Numbered from the stretch's first letter, positions 1-11,480 are shown. The stretch is DNA of 64,000 bases from Micropterix aruncella (GCA_944548615.1 OX155978.1:9631354-9695353), one strand, 5' to 3'. Program-made: numbers and translations. The notes: generated by a model not told the origin, from the sequence alone.

Positions 1-45
1 CTACTTGACAGGAAAGTCTTGGAGTGACACAGCCTTTTTTTTACT
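1..45 (-). repeat. Fragment of the Helitron-associated repeat
   Basis: The first bases are the reverse complement of a module inside the Helitrons at 1240-1275 and 3800-3835 (TGTCACCCCAAGACTTTCC followed by TGTCAAGTAG). Related pieces occur near 28917 and 61148. The fragment is cut by the window edge, so its full extent is unknown. Confidence 0.6.
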
Positions 46-412
46 CCCTTGTGGGGTGATTTATCAAATAGTGTTGCCGCCGTGCGGTTCAACGCCATTT
101 AACGCGTAGGTAATCCGGGTGCATGACCCTAGCAAAACAGCTTTCAAATAATGTATCTATTCGTCTCGTTTCTCATGGAGGTCTTCCATCCCTTTTTGAT
201 GTTTAATAATCGCATTCGACAGCCGATCACGACCGTTTTGCAAAACTTCATTCTGGAATATCTGCGGCGGACGAAGAGCGGCATAAACAGTGCGAAGAAT
301 ATGGTGTTTATGGTTGGCGTTGCGTCGCACAGTCATAGTGTGGATTTCAATGTTTATGTACGTGGTGTTCTACTTCATGTTCCTGGGTTGCCAGATGGGT
401 TTTTAAAAACCG
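46..412. other. No recognised gene
   Basis: A 96-codon open frame on the plus strand (151-441) has no recognisable motif and runs into the hairpin below, so I do not call it a gene. Nothing else is supported here. Confidence 0.5.
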
Positions 413-514
413 TCACTCAGTCTAAAGTTCACTCGCTCTAAAATTATTTTCGCGTCAGTCGCTCTAAAATGCAATTGATATAATTTTAGAGCGAATGAAC
501 TTTAGACTGAGTGA
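413..514. repeat. 35 bp stem hairpin (small foldback or MITE)
   Basis: Positions 413-447 and 480-514 are inverted repeats with about one mismatch (TCACTCAGTCTAAAG... against its complement), around a 32 nt loop. No target duplication is obvious. It may be a miniature transposon or the remains of one. The following 515-753 is AT-rich and featureless. Confidence 0.75.
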
Positions 515-865
515 TCTTCCTTTAAAATTGCATTATGTGTTACTCAGTATTAAATGTAGCTCAATATGATCATCTCAATATATTACGATAACTCAATATA
601 ATACGATAACTCATTCGTTATCGTGGCTGTCAATCTGAAATAAAAAGCAACCTGTGAATTATAACGGGTGTCTGCTACCAAAAAATAGCGCTCTGCGAAT
701 TGTTACCAGTTTTCCTCTTTTGTTTCGACATAATATGTATATCTATACTAATACTAGATGACCCGGTGAACTTCGTACCACCTAAAATTTATTTGATTGT
801 AACTCTTCATAAGCGTTTATTAATCCTAATGAACCTTCCAAATCTAATTCATTGAAATCTATAAT

Positions 866-1172
866 ATGACCGAATCATGTACGGTTTGAGTTTCGTTTGG
901 TGATTAAATGAAAGTCGTTTGAAATAAATTCAATGCATTTAATTAACATGACAATATATAAATGCAGTTCACATTCAACACAAAACATTCTGGTAAAATA
1001 TGTTTTTCGTTTTGTTTTCCGGCGCGTAACGAAACAAAAATGATGGCTTTCCGACCGATGGCTTGACGAACACGGGACATACAGTAGTCCATGCGCGAAA
1101 TATGGAAATTCCAAGTTAATTCCACAAACTTCCAACACGCGTGATTTGTCATCGTGAAGGCCAGAAATTTCC
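866..1172 (-). pseudogene. Helitron helicase C-terminal relic
   Basis: In the minus-strand frame, the peptide VCGINLEFPYFAHG.LYVPC is followed, after a frameshift, by a segment resembling the usual C-terminus of Helitron Rep/helicase proteins (GQLYVACSRVGKP then a lysine-rich tail). Upstream, TTCACGATGACAAATCACGC preserves a remnant of helicase motif VI (FxMTxNxA). Frameshifts and deletions rule out a working protein. The same fragment occurs in Helitron B at 2740-3026. In an intact element this domain would unwind DNA during rolling-circle transposition. Assignment rests on remembered family consensus and is strong because of the accompanying Helitron termini. Confidence 0.78.
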
Positions 1173-1325
1173 ATGAGTTGTTTACAGTACTGAAATCCCC
1201 AAACTAAGTCCAAATTCGTGGTTACGTCATTAAAAACAAACGGTTGTGTCACCCCAAGACTTTTCTGTCAAGTAGCCAGGAACGTAATTCATCTGAATAT
1301 TAATATCATTAATCCTACAACAACA

Positions 1326-1705
1326 ACCCCCCCCCCCCCCCACACCCAACCTAGCGACACCCTTTAAAACTCGAAAATCGAACTCGACTTTGATTTCGAC
1401 TTCTACTTTTCGACTTTTCCGACTTTTTTTACTTTTCGATTTTTTTACTTTTTCGACTTTTTTGACTTTTTTGACATTTTCGGCTTTTTTAACTTTTTCC
1501 ATTTTTCTTACTTTTCCGACATTTTCGACCTTTTCGACTTTTCCGACTTTTTCGGTTTTTTCGACTTTTTCGACTTAACTTTTGCGACTTCCGACATTTT
1601 CGACTTTTTTTACTTTTTCGACTTTTTTGTTTTTTTTTACTTTTGGCGATTTTGTCGACTTTTTTGACTTTCGCATTTTTTGACTTTTCGACTTTTTGAA
1701 ATTTT
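1326..1705. repeat. Poly-C tract and CGACTTTTT minisatellite
   Basis: A run of about 15 C near 1328 is followed at about 1390-1700 by an imperfect tandem array of CGACTTTTT-like units of 9-10 bp. The reverse complement reads as lysine/valine/serine-rich peptide in several frames, a consequence of the repeat and not a gene. The same array sits in Helitron B at 3935-4400, so it is an internal part of the element. Confidence 0.85.
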
Positions 1706-1709
1706 ACAC

Positions 1710-2335
1710 TGTAGCGACGCTACAAACAGTAGAAGGAAGAGTGGAGGGGCGAGGCGTCCGTGCAGCGCCACGGGCGACAGAAGAATGGCGAGGGAGCACG
1801 ACGGAGCCCGGTATATACGCTAGTCGTGCTTATAAACAGAGCGAGCGAGACAACGCTATACTGAGGGAGAGAGACAGAGAGAAGGAGAAAGGAACCTTTC
1901 AGACAGGGAGAGGAGGAAAGGAAATTAGCTGGAAGAAAACTCCCATACTGCGGCAAGGTCCTGAAAGTGAGCATCAACAAATATATACACGCACCGGACG
2001 GCGAGCAGGGGGCGACCGCGAGACACTACCGAACAGAGCAGTGGCGAGCGCCACACTGGCGTTCGCGGCGGCAGACAGCGAGGCGACGGGCCGACGCGAC
2101 AGAGGAGAGCAAGCGGAGGGGGAGCGAGAAAGCGATGGGCGGTCGAGACGAGGTCGCTGGCCGTGTGATATAAATAGAAGCAGCTAATGTAGGTCAACCA
2201 TTCTACTGAAACAAATTACGCTCGCGTTATCACGTATTATTGTACATTTTTGTAAAGAGGAAAAATATATTTTTACACAACAGTTTATCGCGGTTTTTTC
2301 TATCACGTTCTTCGACTCACGATAGAGACGCGAAA
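1710..2335 (+). mobile_element. Solo-LTR-like insertion in Helitron A
   Basis: Helitron B provides the empty site: its sequence at 4390-4412 runs TTTTACACATTGTACGG. In Helitron A the same flanks are split after TTTTACAC by 626 bp beginning TGTAGCGACGCTAC, then resume ACACATTGTACGG. The repeated ACAC (1706-1709 and 2336-2339) is a 4 bp target duplication. The insert is GC-richer than its surroundings and has a TATAAATAG motif near 2170, consistent with an LTR promoter. The TGT start suits an LTR, but the 3' end lacks a clear CA. It could be a BEL/Pao or Ty3-type solo LTR. Small open frames inside are not considered genes. Confidence 0.72.
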
Positions 2336-2739
2336 ACACATTGTACGGAATGAATAACAGTCATGGATAGCGCAGCTGTAAAACAATACGATCGCCGCGA
2401 TAGCCATCTAGAAAGTGGCCAATGTTCCCAAAATGACCAATTTCGATTTTTTCGATTTTCAGTTGTTTCTTGGAGTTTTTTCAAAAGTTTTTTTTTGTAA
2501 ACCATCTCTGAATCAAACTAAACAAAATAAAAGAAAAATAATCCAAATCGGTCGAATCATTTCCGAGATCCTGCGAGACTAACGCACGGCGATTCATTTT
2601 TATATATATTACTAGATGACACGGTGAACTTCGTACCACCAAAAATTTATTTGATTGTAACTCTTCATAAGCGTTTATTAATCTTAATGAACCTTTCAAA
2701 TCTAATTTATTGAAAAATATGGCCGTATCATGTACGGTT

Positions 2740-3026
2740 TGATTTTCGTTTGATGATTAAATGAAAGTCGTTTGTGATTGAAATAAATTCAATGTATGTA
2801 TTTAACTTACATGATAATATATAAATGCTGTTCACATTCAACAAAAAATATTGTGATAAAATATGTTTTTCGTTTTGTTTTCCGGCGCGTAAATAAACAA
2901 AAATGATGGCTTTCCGACCGATGGCTTGGCGAACACGGGACATACAGTTGTCCATGCGCGAAATAAGGAAATTCCAAGTTAATTCCGCAAACTTTCAACA
3001 CGCGTGATTTGTCATCGTGAAGGCCA
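2740..3026 (-). pseudogene. Helitron helicase C-terminal relic (copy in B)
   Basis: The minus-strand frame gives KVCGINLEFPYFAHGQLYVP and then shifts frame into a segment with an IFVYLRAGK-like tail, matching the C-terminal end of Helitron helicases (motif VI region, then LYVACSR). It joins directly to Rep-type sequence at about 3027, meaning most of the helicase domain has been deleted. It is not functional. Confidence 0.82.
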
Positions 3027-3660
3027 GACGCACGGGGAATCTAAATTCCGCTTTACAGAATTACCAAGTGTACAACTGTAGAGTGTCTCTCGTATGTCGC
3101 AAAGGAAAAGATTCGCCAAATCGCCTCGTTGCTGCTGATATAGCGACACGTCTGATACTGAGATACAACTCGTTTGAATTCCTCACAGCGAAAACAGCCA
3201 TATCGCTTTATTTTACGTATTTGCTTATGTAATTTATCGAGTTGATGAAGTTGCAGTATTCCACATTGATTTGCGCTTTAACAGCCTTGGACAATCTAAC
3301 GATTGACCACATCTACATCTTGCCCTTTGACCTTCACAACTGCAGATAACCCATTCTCCGCAACTGATCGGCGATGATACAATGGGTATCCGTCATTGCC
3401 TGTGATGGTGTTAGCAATCAGGTCTCTCGGGTAACGCCTGGAACAGTTACTATCGAGCATACAGGGCGAGATGTTGTTATAATCTTAGCGAAGTCCATAG
3501 ATCATATTCTTAGGCACCACTGCAAGCAATTTCGGATTAACAGCTTCATCTTATATTTCGGCCGAGATGATGGAATCATCTCGCATCAGTGCGGTTTGCA
3601 CTTGAAATAGCTTCCCGCACATTTGACTGACTTCGTCGACCTATGTTATCTCTTCTTCTC
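3027..3660 (-). pseudogene. Helitron Rep-region relic
   Basis: Minus-strand translation gives a run resembling the conserved segment between the Rep and helicase domains of insect Helitron proteins. It includes NPKLLAVVPKNMIYG, then SPCMLDSNCSRRYPRDL, then TITGNDGYPLYHRRSV, followed by GQDVDVVNR and, nearer 3100, CRYISSNEAIWRIFSFA and a YERHSTVVHL motif. Stops and frameshifts interrupt it. In an intact element this protein nicks and rejoins DNA for rolling-circle transposition. The segment is present only in Helitron B. Because neither strand keeps a long open frame, I call it a relic. The two plus-strand open frames in this interval (3017-3232, 3374-3610) are shadows. Confidence 0.8.
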
Positions 3661-3934
3661 GACATTGTAATGGACACTGTAAAACGACACGGAATTGTTT
3701 TCACGCTCACTCAAATCGATCGAAATTTCCATGAGGTCTTTACAGTATTGAAATCCCCAAACTAAGTCCAAATTCGTGGTTACGTCATTTAAAAAACGGT
3801 TGTGTCACCCTAAGACTTTCCTGTCAAGTAGCCAGGAAAGTAATTCATATGAATATTAATATCATTAATCCTACAACAACAACCCCCTCCCCCACCCCCA
3901 ACCTAGCGACACCCTTTAAAACTCGAAAATCGAA

Positions 3935-4400
3935 ATCGAAATCGACTTTGACTTCGACTTCGACTTTTCGACTTTTTCTACTTTTTCGACTTTTTTAATT
4001 TTTCGACTTTTTCGACTTTTTTTACTTTTCCGACATTTTCGACTTTTTTTCGATTTTTTTGACTTCTTCGACGTTTTCCACTTTTTTGACTTTTTGACTT
4101 TTCCGTCTTTTTCTACTTTTTAGACTTTTTTGACTTTTGCTACTTTTTCGACTTTTATCCACTTTTTCGACATTTCGTACATTTTCGACCTTTTCGACTT
4201 TATCGACTTTTCCGACTTTTTTAATTTTACGACTTTTCCGACATTTTCGACTTTTATCGACCTTGTCGACTTTTTTTACTTTTTCGACTTTTTTGTTTTT
4301 GTTTTTTACTTTTTGACTTATTTTGCCTTGTTCGACTTTTTTGACTTTTTCGACTTTTTTGACTTTCGCATTTTTTGACTTTTCGACTTTTTGAAATTTT
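3935..4400. repeat. CGACTTTTT minisatellite in Helitron B
   Basis: Imperfect tandem CGACTTTTT-like units fill this interval. The reverse complement reads as a 148-codon lysine/valine/serine-rich frame, which I reject as a gene because all three frames give similar low-complexity peptide. Confidence 0.85.
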
Positions 4401-4677
4401 ACACATTGTACGGAATGAATAACAGTTATGGATAAGCTGTCAAACAATACGATCGCCGCGATAGCCATCTAGAAAGTGGCCAATGTTCCCAAAATGACCA
4501 ATTTCGATTTTTTCGATTTTCAGTTGTTTCTTTGAGTTTTTCCTAAATATTTTTTTTTGTAAACCACCCCTGAATCAAGCCAAACAAAATAAAAGAAAAA
4601 TAATTCAAATCGGTCGAGTCATTTCCGAGATCCTGCGAGACTAACGCACGGCGATTCATTTTTATATATAAGATATA

Positions 4678-5384
4678 TCAGATTATGAAGAGGTAAAGTT
4701 TGTGAAGTTGTAGGAAGTAACCTCTTGATCTACTAAACCGATTTTGAAAAAAAAAATACCAATAGAAAGCCACGTTATTTGTGAGTGTCATAGGCTATCT
4801 GTTAACCCGAAAAATGAAATGACTTTTTCGTGGTAGTTGGATTTTCAAAGTAAGTCGGAAAAAACGGTCGAACGAAAACGTTTCTAACTAACGCTGCCTT
4901 AACGATGAGAGATATATGATTAAGTTCTAGAGAAAAGTTGTAGAGCTTGATAATGCCTACAAAAAAGTCAGCAACAGCATATGTCTAACTTTTATATTTA
5001 AGTCACAAAAAGTAGTTTTTCAATATAAAAAAAATAATTTGAATCGTTAGGTCATGTTTATTGGTCATATTATCAACAATTATGAATCATTATCAAAATA
5101 AGTAAATTTATCGTCTCAAGTGTTTTAAACAAAAGACTTTTCTCTTGGTTAAAGAGATAAGACACTCACAAATAAGACACTCACAAGAAGACACTCACAA
5201 ATAACGGTAATATAGTCAAATTGGCATGCAAATATGTACATACATACATATGCAGTAAAAATATAACCCTCTTTTTGGCAGTCAAGAAATAAATCATAGC
5301 ACCCAGTACCAACCAAACCACACTCATAATTTCATCACAAGTAAAAAATTTTACCGTCCAACGAAGTGGGCACGGGTCAGCTAG
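4678..5384 (+). mobile_element. Non-autonomous Helitron C, plus strand
   Basis: It begins TCAGATTATGAAGAGGTAAA, a 5' end shared with Helitron D (27143). It has no coding capacity and ends with AAGTGGGCACGGGTCAG then CTAG followed by T, a standard Helitron terminus. The body closely matches Helitron D. A small tandem of GACACTCACAA units lies near 5163-5205. It sits 4 bp from the end of Helitron B, in opposite orientation. Confidence 0.85.
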
Positions 5385-6840
5385 TATTATATAAAATGAT
5401 AAATTACAAAACAAAGAATGTTCTGCAGCAGCCGTATATCAGGTACCTCAGCATTCATCAACTCTCATGTCCAGGTCTTTCACAATGCAGGCGGCCGACT
5501 CTCGAATTCGTAATGCATAATTACCTACACTTTTTTAGTTGTGTGCGTGAGGGACCACCCTTCACTAGACTCCAATTTGTTCGCTGTGAGGAGGTGGTGT
5601 CATCTTGGGGTTTTCTCCATAATGAAAGGCGTCCTTGATGAAGCTGAAGATATTTATTGATGAACTTGATTGAAGATTGCCAGTTATAACGCTTCCGAAT
5701 ATCTGATCGCGGTGCGCGGTTAGAAAGTGAGTGCTCGAAGAATGATGATCGCGGATATGATGGCTGATGACTACTCGAAGATTGATATCGCGGATGTGTG
5801 CTCGAGGTATGAGGCGCGGCGAGCCACTCGAGGAATGAGTATCGTGGATGTGATGCCGGAGGGTGACTACCCGAGGAATGATAATTGAATGGTCAAATGT
5901 ATCGGTTTATATACCATACTACATGACGCAATGCTGAAAGAGTGGTGGTAATAAGTGTGTTGATTGAATCGATTAGAAGAAATTGACATGAGTCACTGGT
6001 TGCGACTGCATTAATTACCGAAATTAGATGGAATTTGATTGCGGTACACGTGTAGAATCGATTGTGTTTGCTTTTATGGATTTCTTTAGAATCTATTTCT
6101 TTTGTTAACTTGATATGTAGGACGTAGTCTCTACATGTGTTTGTTTGAAAAGCTTTATTGCACACATAATAGAGTACAATGTGGTTGGTCTATTGCCAAG
6201 AGGCAATATCTTCCGGCCAAACAGCCAGGGTTATTGTGACTAAAGGTTTATCTGGGCAAATAGATTTATAAAAGGAGTTATAAATGAATAAACTTATGAA
6301 ATAGTCATTATAGTATAAAATATAAAACAGTGATTAGTAACGTATGCCAACTCGATATCAAAGGGATGAATGGAATATAAGAACAAGCAAAAGAGACGGG
6401 AGGGGGGAGAGAATTCATGAGTTGAGTAAATGTCTCTTTGAATATTTTTTAAACCCAGTCATCAAGTTGTCTTATGGGCAAAGGCACGGAATTCGAGAGT
6501 CGGGCCGCCTGCACTGTGAAAGACCTGGACATGAGAGTTGATGAATGCTGAGGTACAGCCAATAATAGATTTTCCTGAGAGCGCAATGGAAGGCCATGGA
6601 ATGATAGCGGTGAGAAGAGAGTATACACATAAGTAGGCCTGTTTGACTGTAGTACACGGAAGAGTAGGGTGAGTATGTAAAAATCCCGACATCGTCTAAT
6701 AGAAAGCCACTCTATTTGACGGATAGTCACAAATGAGACGGTGCTGCAAAGAATGCACAAAGGATTGTAACATTGATTTTATAGTGTATAAAATCAATGA
6801 TTGTAATTACTGAAGACCATAAAGAGAAGGAAATTACAAT
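5385..6840. repeat. Repeat-rich region with inverted arms
   Basis: Positions 5443-5509 and 6489-6556 are inverted copies of one another (about 90 percent by eye) about 980 bp apart. Between them, 5690-5880 contains degenerate repeats around CTCGAGGAATGA/ATCGCGGATGTG. On the minus strand a TATATAAA box (about 5906-5913) is followed about 250 bp later by an AATAAA, a layout that would suit an LTR, but I find no matching second copy. No protein gene is supported. Confidence 0.5.
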
Positions 6841-7075
6841 ACATAGGCCACATAATGCCTGGTAACAAATTCGACCTTCTCCAAATAATCCTGTAAGGAA
6901 AGATAAAAGGCCGCCGAAGACCTGACCGAAGATGAACCCACTAGCTACAAAACCTCGTTGAATAGTTCAACTCAAGTACCCTCGAGTTGTTTCGCACCGC
7001 AGCATCACGAGCCCAAGTGGCTATAATGACCGCCAACGACCGATAGAAGATGGCACTTTAAGAAGAAGAAGTTGA
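6841..7075 (+). pseudogene. RTE-like LINE C-terminal relic
   Basis: The plus-strand frame reads roughly GHIMPGNKFDLLQIILEGKI, then a RRRPDRRRTSWL motif, NLVEWFNSS, and ELFRTAASRAQVAIMTANDR. This is the familiar tail of endonuclease-reverse transcriptase proteins encoded by RTE-type LINEs. It lacks the catalytic domains and is a 5'-truncated relic. A related antisense fragment lies at 19835-19950. Confidence 0.75.
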
Positions 7076-7384
7076 TGAGAGATGAATGAATCGGAGCTTC
7101 TCTTTTTATATAAGAGATTAACATGAAAAAGGAGAAGGTGAGAATAAGGCAGATCATATAGCGCGAAAGTTAATAACGGCTCTGCATATTATGTGGTTGC
7201 AATACGAATATCAAAATTCAATATCAAGTTATTATTCTGACGTCTATTGATTTGTCCCGCGTATTGGTATGCATTCGTCTCATTGTGGCCATAAATTTAC
7301 ATCATTTGTTATTCCAAATTAATTGGACGAATACTGCAATGTTTCCCTCATTATACCGATGGACATAAGTTATTCAGTACAACT

Positions 7385-8083
7385 TGTATCCAACCCTTTT
7401 CGATGTGTCTTCATTACGACTTGAAAGCTTCTAGGTGAAGCATCTGGTACTAGGAAGAGTTAGTGAATATTTGATTATTACGGACATACGGATTTCTATA
7501 TAAAAATGTTTACTTTTGGGTACGTTTTTGGTCCGATTGTTAAAATAATTAACAAAATGCCACCCAGGCAACATTGCATTCATAATATGGAGCCTTGGAT
7601 AATTTTGTTTTACCGTGTGGTAGCAATCGTCCTCTTCGTGGCCGCATTGCCTATTTTGGAAACCATTCATTTTTTAAAGGTAATTCTTTTTTTAAAGATA
7701 ATATTGACATTAAATAATAAGAAAACATAACAATAAACACCTTATTCTTTTTTTTAGTATTCAGAGGCAGAAGAAGATATAATGAAATCAATATCGCTTA
7801 TCCTCGGTTGTTATATGGTAACGTTGAGAGCATTACCAATTTATATTAATACCAAAGCCCTAATGAGATTAATCCAGAAATATGAAACCTTTTATAATGA
7901 CTTGGAATACAGCGACCAAACACAAACGATCCTCAAAATGATGTATTACTCGACTCGTGGCACCGCTTTCGTAACATGCTTTGTTGTGATTTGTCTTTTT
8001 GTTGCTCCTGTATTTAGTGATCCACCGTTTTCTTTTTTACCATTTCCAGAGATATTAAATATTGACACGTCTATATCTCCGAA
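7385..8083 (+). pseudogene. Odorant receptor relic, exons 1-2 only
   Basis: Two exon-like segments match the first two exons of the receptor at 26.4-32.0 kb. Exon 1 (7385-7679) contains KMFTFGYVFGPIV and MPPRQHCIHNM and ends at a GTAATT donor. Exon 2 (7758-8083) follows a TTTTTTTTTAG acceptor, contains YMVTLRALPIYINTKALM and FSDPPFSFLPFP, and ends at GTAAGT. Insect odorant receptors are seven-helix ligand-gated channel subunits in sensory neuron membranes; these exons would supply the N-terminal helices. Exon 1 has an in-frame TGA at 7436 where the other copy has TGG, and a one-base deletion near 7445-7448. Exons 3-6 are absent: LINE sequence follows within 200 bp. Exon 2 remains open. Confidence 0.82.
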
Positions 8084-8520
8084 GTAAGTAACCTTTGAAT
8101 TTTATATGCCCATGTTAGTCATTTAGAAAATATTGAGCTTATAGAAAATACATACAGAGACTTTAACCTAATGGACATCCGACAGTTATACCTAAAAGCG
8201 GTTTTAATGTACTTCCAGAGCTTCGGGACCATGGACATGAGACTAGACATCGATACAGACAACCGGAGGTAAAAATGAACACGACATATGGACAACGACA
8301 TTATACTTTTCTAGCTCCGAGACTATACAATAAACTGAGAATGGACGTAATGACGACCGACTTACCATACCCTACTTTTCGAAGAGTGGTTATAAATTGG
8401 CTGCTAAATAAATCTAGGAAAGACTGCGAGGCATTATTAAAATCTTTTGAATTAACATATTTATATTTATTTCTATTCATATATTATGCATATTTACAGC
8501 TATATTGTATTTTATTGTAG
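8084..8520 (+). pseudogene. LINE reverse-transcriptase 3'-end relic
   Basis: The frame 8275-8520 contains TTYGQRHYTFLAPRLYNKL, typical of the extreme C-terminus of CR1/Jockey-like LINE reverse transcriptase proteins. The sequence just upstream (8150-8270) continues the family in broken frames. A similar tail lies at 62133-62381. It truncates the odorant receptor relic on its left. Confidence 0.62.
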
Positions 8521-8638
8521 TACATTCTTAATTAACTTCTATATTATATAAAAAATGCCATTGCAAATTGTCATTTTCTTTGATAAATAGTTATCAAGGC
8601 ACTTTTGCATAAGTATGTAAATATATACTCGTATTATC

Positions 8639-8976
<338 letters not shown>

Positions 8977-8991
8977 CACAAAACTATCAAA

Positions 8992-9545
<554 letters not shown>

Positions 9546-9549
9546 GCTA

Positions 9550-10910
9550 CCAACATTTAAAATATGATACAATTGGCTGAGTTCGTTATCAACGAGCCAT
9601 TAAGGCCATAATGCCCCGTGAGCGCCCTCACCGGTATGCGTAAATTGTTCCTATTTAGCGATAAGGCCTCACGGGTCGTCTTAGGGTCGTAAGCCTTAAT
9701 TAGCGCATTGGATTGATTCAAACCTGTCGTGTTGTTCCAGTGGTTGACGGATTGTTCTAAACATATTTGTTTGAGCATTAGGTTTGCAAGGCTTTTGGTA
9801 CGCCACAGCAAGGTTCAGGGCCGTATAACGTTCCCTTTGCTCCCGTCATAGCAAGTTCGTCGGCTTTTTCATTTCCGTAGATTCCTGCATGGCCGAGAAC
9901 CTATCTTAGAATTACCCTATTATTTTCGCCCAGGGAATTCAGTAGTGATACGCAGCTTTGCACTAGCTTTGAATTAATAGTATTCAAGGCTAGTGCCATA
10001 AGAGCTGCCTTGCTATCCGAGTGGATATGGATACGGTGTTTGGCGTAGTTCCGTACATTCAATAATGGCGTATACCTCCGCTTGGAATATGGAGGTGTAT
10101 TTCCCCAAGTTTACACTTCTTTCGAAGTTTGGTCGCTCTCCATATCTACCGCAGCCTACGTCCAGTCCCGATTTGTACCCATCAGTATAACATTTAAGGC
10201 TACTGGCCTCCCAGTGCAGTTGGCTTTTTAGCCAGTCGTCTCTGGGCGGCAGCTCCACTGTAAAAAGTTTTCCAAAGTTTAGGAGGGGAACCATGGTGTC
10301 TGATACCATGTTGAGGGTTGGAGTTTCACTGACTGAGTCAAGAACTGATCTTAGTGCTTGTGAGATCCAGTTTACGTTCTCTCGGGCAGATAGCCTGTAC
10401 ATGCTGGCTTTCGCCACCTGTTGCAAGTGAATGTGTAGGGGCGGTAAGTTCAGCAGTGCATCAAGAGGCTGCTCCAGGAGTGGAGGAGCATCTAGAGCTG
10501 CTCGCCAGTTGTCATGAGGCACGCCGTCCTTTGGATATTGTTTTGTTTGGTAATCACAGTTTTCTGGTTGGCTTTGTTGCACGATACCACTGAGGCGTAC
10601 TTAATTATCGACCTCACAATGGCAGTGTATAGCCAGTGGGAGATCTTGGGTTAAGGCCCCAATTTTTCCCTGCCATTCTTCTGCTTATACCCAAAGCACT
10701 TTTAGATTTTTGAATTGCTTTGTCTATGTAGCTATTCTAGGTGAGTCTCAGGTCGAGAGTGACTCCCAGATACTTTACTTCCTTGGAGAAAGGAATCCGC
10801 GTGTGGTTTAGGATTGGCATTTTTAGTCCACCTAGTTGACGTTTGTTGGTAAATGGCACGAGTTTGGTCTTATCGGCGTTGACAGATAATTCGTTCTCTC
10901 TAAGCTATTA
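9550..10910 (-). pseudogene. LINE relic with RT end and RNase H (I/R1-like)
   Basis: Read on the minus strand, the fragment starts near 10910 with the end of a reverse transcriptase domain (ELSVNADKTKLVPFTNKR, then SKEVKYLGVTLDLRLTW). It continues into an RNase H-like domain (CYTDGYKSGLDVGCG ... SIFQAEVYAIIECTE), in which the D of YTDG and the E of QAEVYAI match catalytic positions. Stops and frameshifts after 10013 break the remainder (a last open block is 9557-9811). An RNase H after the RT is typical of the I superfamily of LINEs. Both ends are truncated; no 3' tail is visible. It would have copied element RNA into DNA. Confidence 0.8.
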
Positions 10911-11169
10911 TATAATGCAAAGCTCATAATTAAATGATACAAAAAGAAGTAAAATTGTAATATAAAATTTTTCATAACTATTTTAAAAAATAGTGGAATA
11001 TATGATGCCACGTGTTTAATTGCACTCGGTTTAGAATTGAAGTAGGTATATCTAGAAAAGTAGAGTTGTGAAGTTTTGCAAAGGATGTAACATTTAACGT
11101 TTCAGTCAGTATATACATTTTTAATTTATACTGAAAATAATACACAAAATTTTAACAAAAAAAACCGAC
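10911..11169. other. No recognised feature
   Basis: AT-rich spacer; nothing supported. Confidence 0.5.
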
Positions 11170-11185
11170 TCCAATTTTGTTTTTA

Positions 11186-11480
11186 GGGCAGCAGCCATAT
11201 CATGAACGTTGAGGAGTTGAGTAGTTGGGTTGAACGTTGAGGAGTTCCCTCATTGGAAGTCAGCCTTAGGTGCCGTAGTCCTGTCTTGGTGAAACTTAGA
11301 ACGGGCTGTCGTAATTGAATGCATATACAAAATTTCGTGTCTGTGCTGTTGACCGTTAAGTAGTCCCCTCGTCGGAAGGCAACACTGGGTGCAGCAGCCA
11401 TTTCATGGTAAAACTTAGAACGGGCTGTCATAACTGATTGAATATACAAAATTTCGTGTCTATGCTGTTGATCATTGTCA
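11186..11480. repeat. Tandem repeat, about 119 bp period
   Basis: Units beginning near 11270 and 11389 (GGTGC.G.AG...CTTAGAACGGGCTGTC...ATACAAAATTTCGTGTCT.TGCTGTTGA) are tandem copies about 119 bp apart, with a partial diverged unit before them (GCAGCAGCCATATCATG at about 11190). An 88-codon minus-strand frame crosses the repeat but has no known motif. The 610 bp direct repeat begins inside the last unit. Confidence 0.7.

Larger units (their letters stand above)
754..2611 (-). mobile_element. Helitron A, decayed, minus strand
   Basis: Read on the minus strand, the element begins near 2605 with the TATATATAAAAATGAATCGC type of 5' end. It contains a helicase relic and ends at 754 with a small hairpin (GGTG...CACC), GGGTCAT and the terminal CTAG followed by T, which is the Helitron 3' signature. 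It is colinear with Helitron B immediately to the right, but lacks the Rep segment that B keeps and carries an LTR-like insertion at 1710-2335. Helitrons transpose by rolling-circle replication and do not duplicate the target. The 5' TC dinucleotide is not clear here. Confidence 0.82.
2612..4673 (-). mobile_element. Helitron B, decayed, minus strand, tandem to A
   Basis: On the minus strand this starts at 4673 with TCTTATATATAAAAATG (the TC start of Helitrons). It carries Rep and helicase relics and ends at 2612 with a hairpin and CTAG followed by T. It abuts Helitron A head to tail. It is the better preserved of the two, retaining Rep-domain sequence at 3027-3660 that A has lost. Both carry the CGACTTTTT minisatellite. 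Confidence 0.88.

Noticed and set aside
1230..4468. Lysine/valine-rich and phenylalanine/threonine-rich frames
   Set aside because: Artefacts of the CGACTTTTT minisatellite; similar peptide in several frames.
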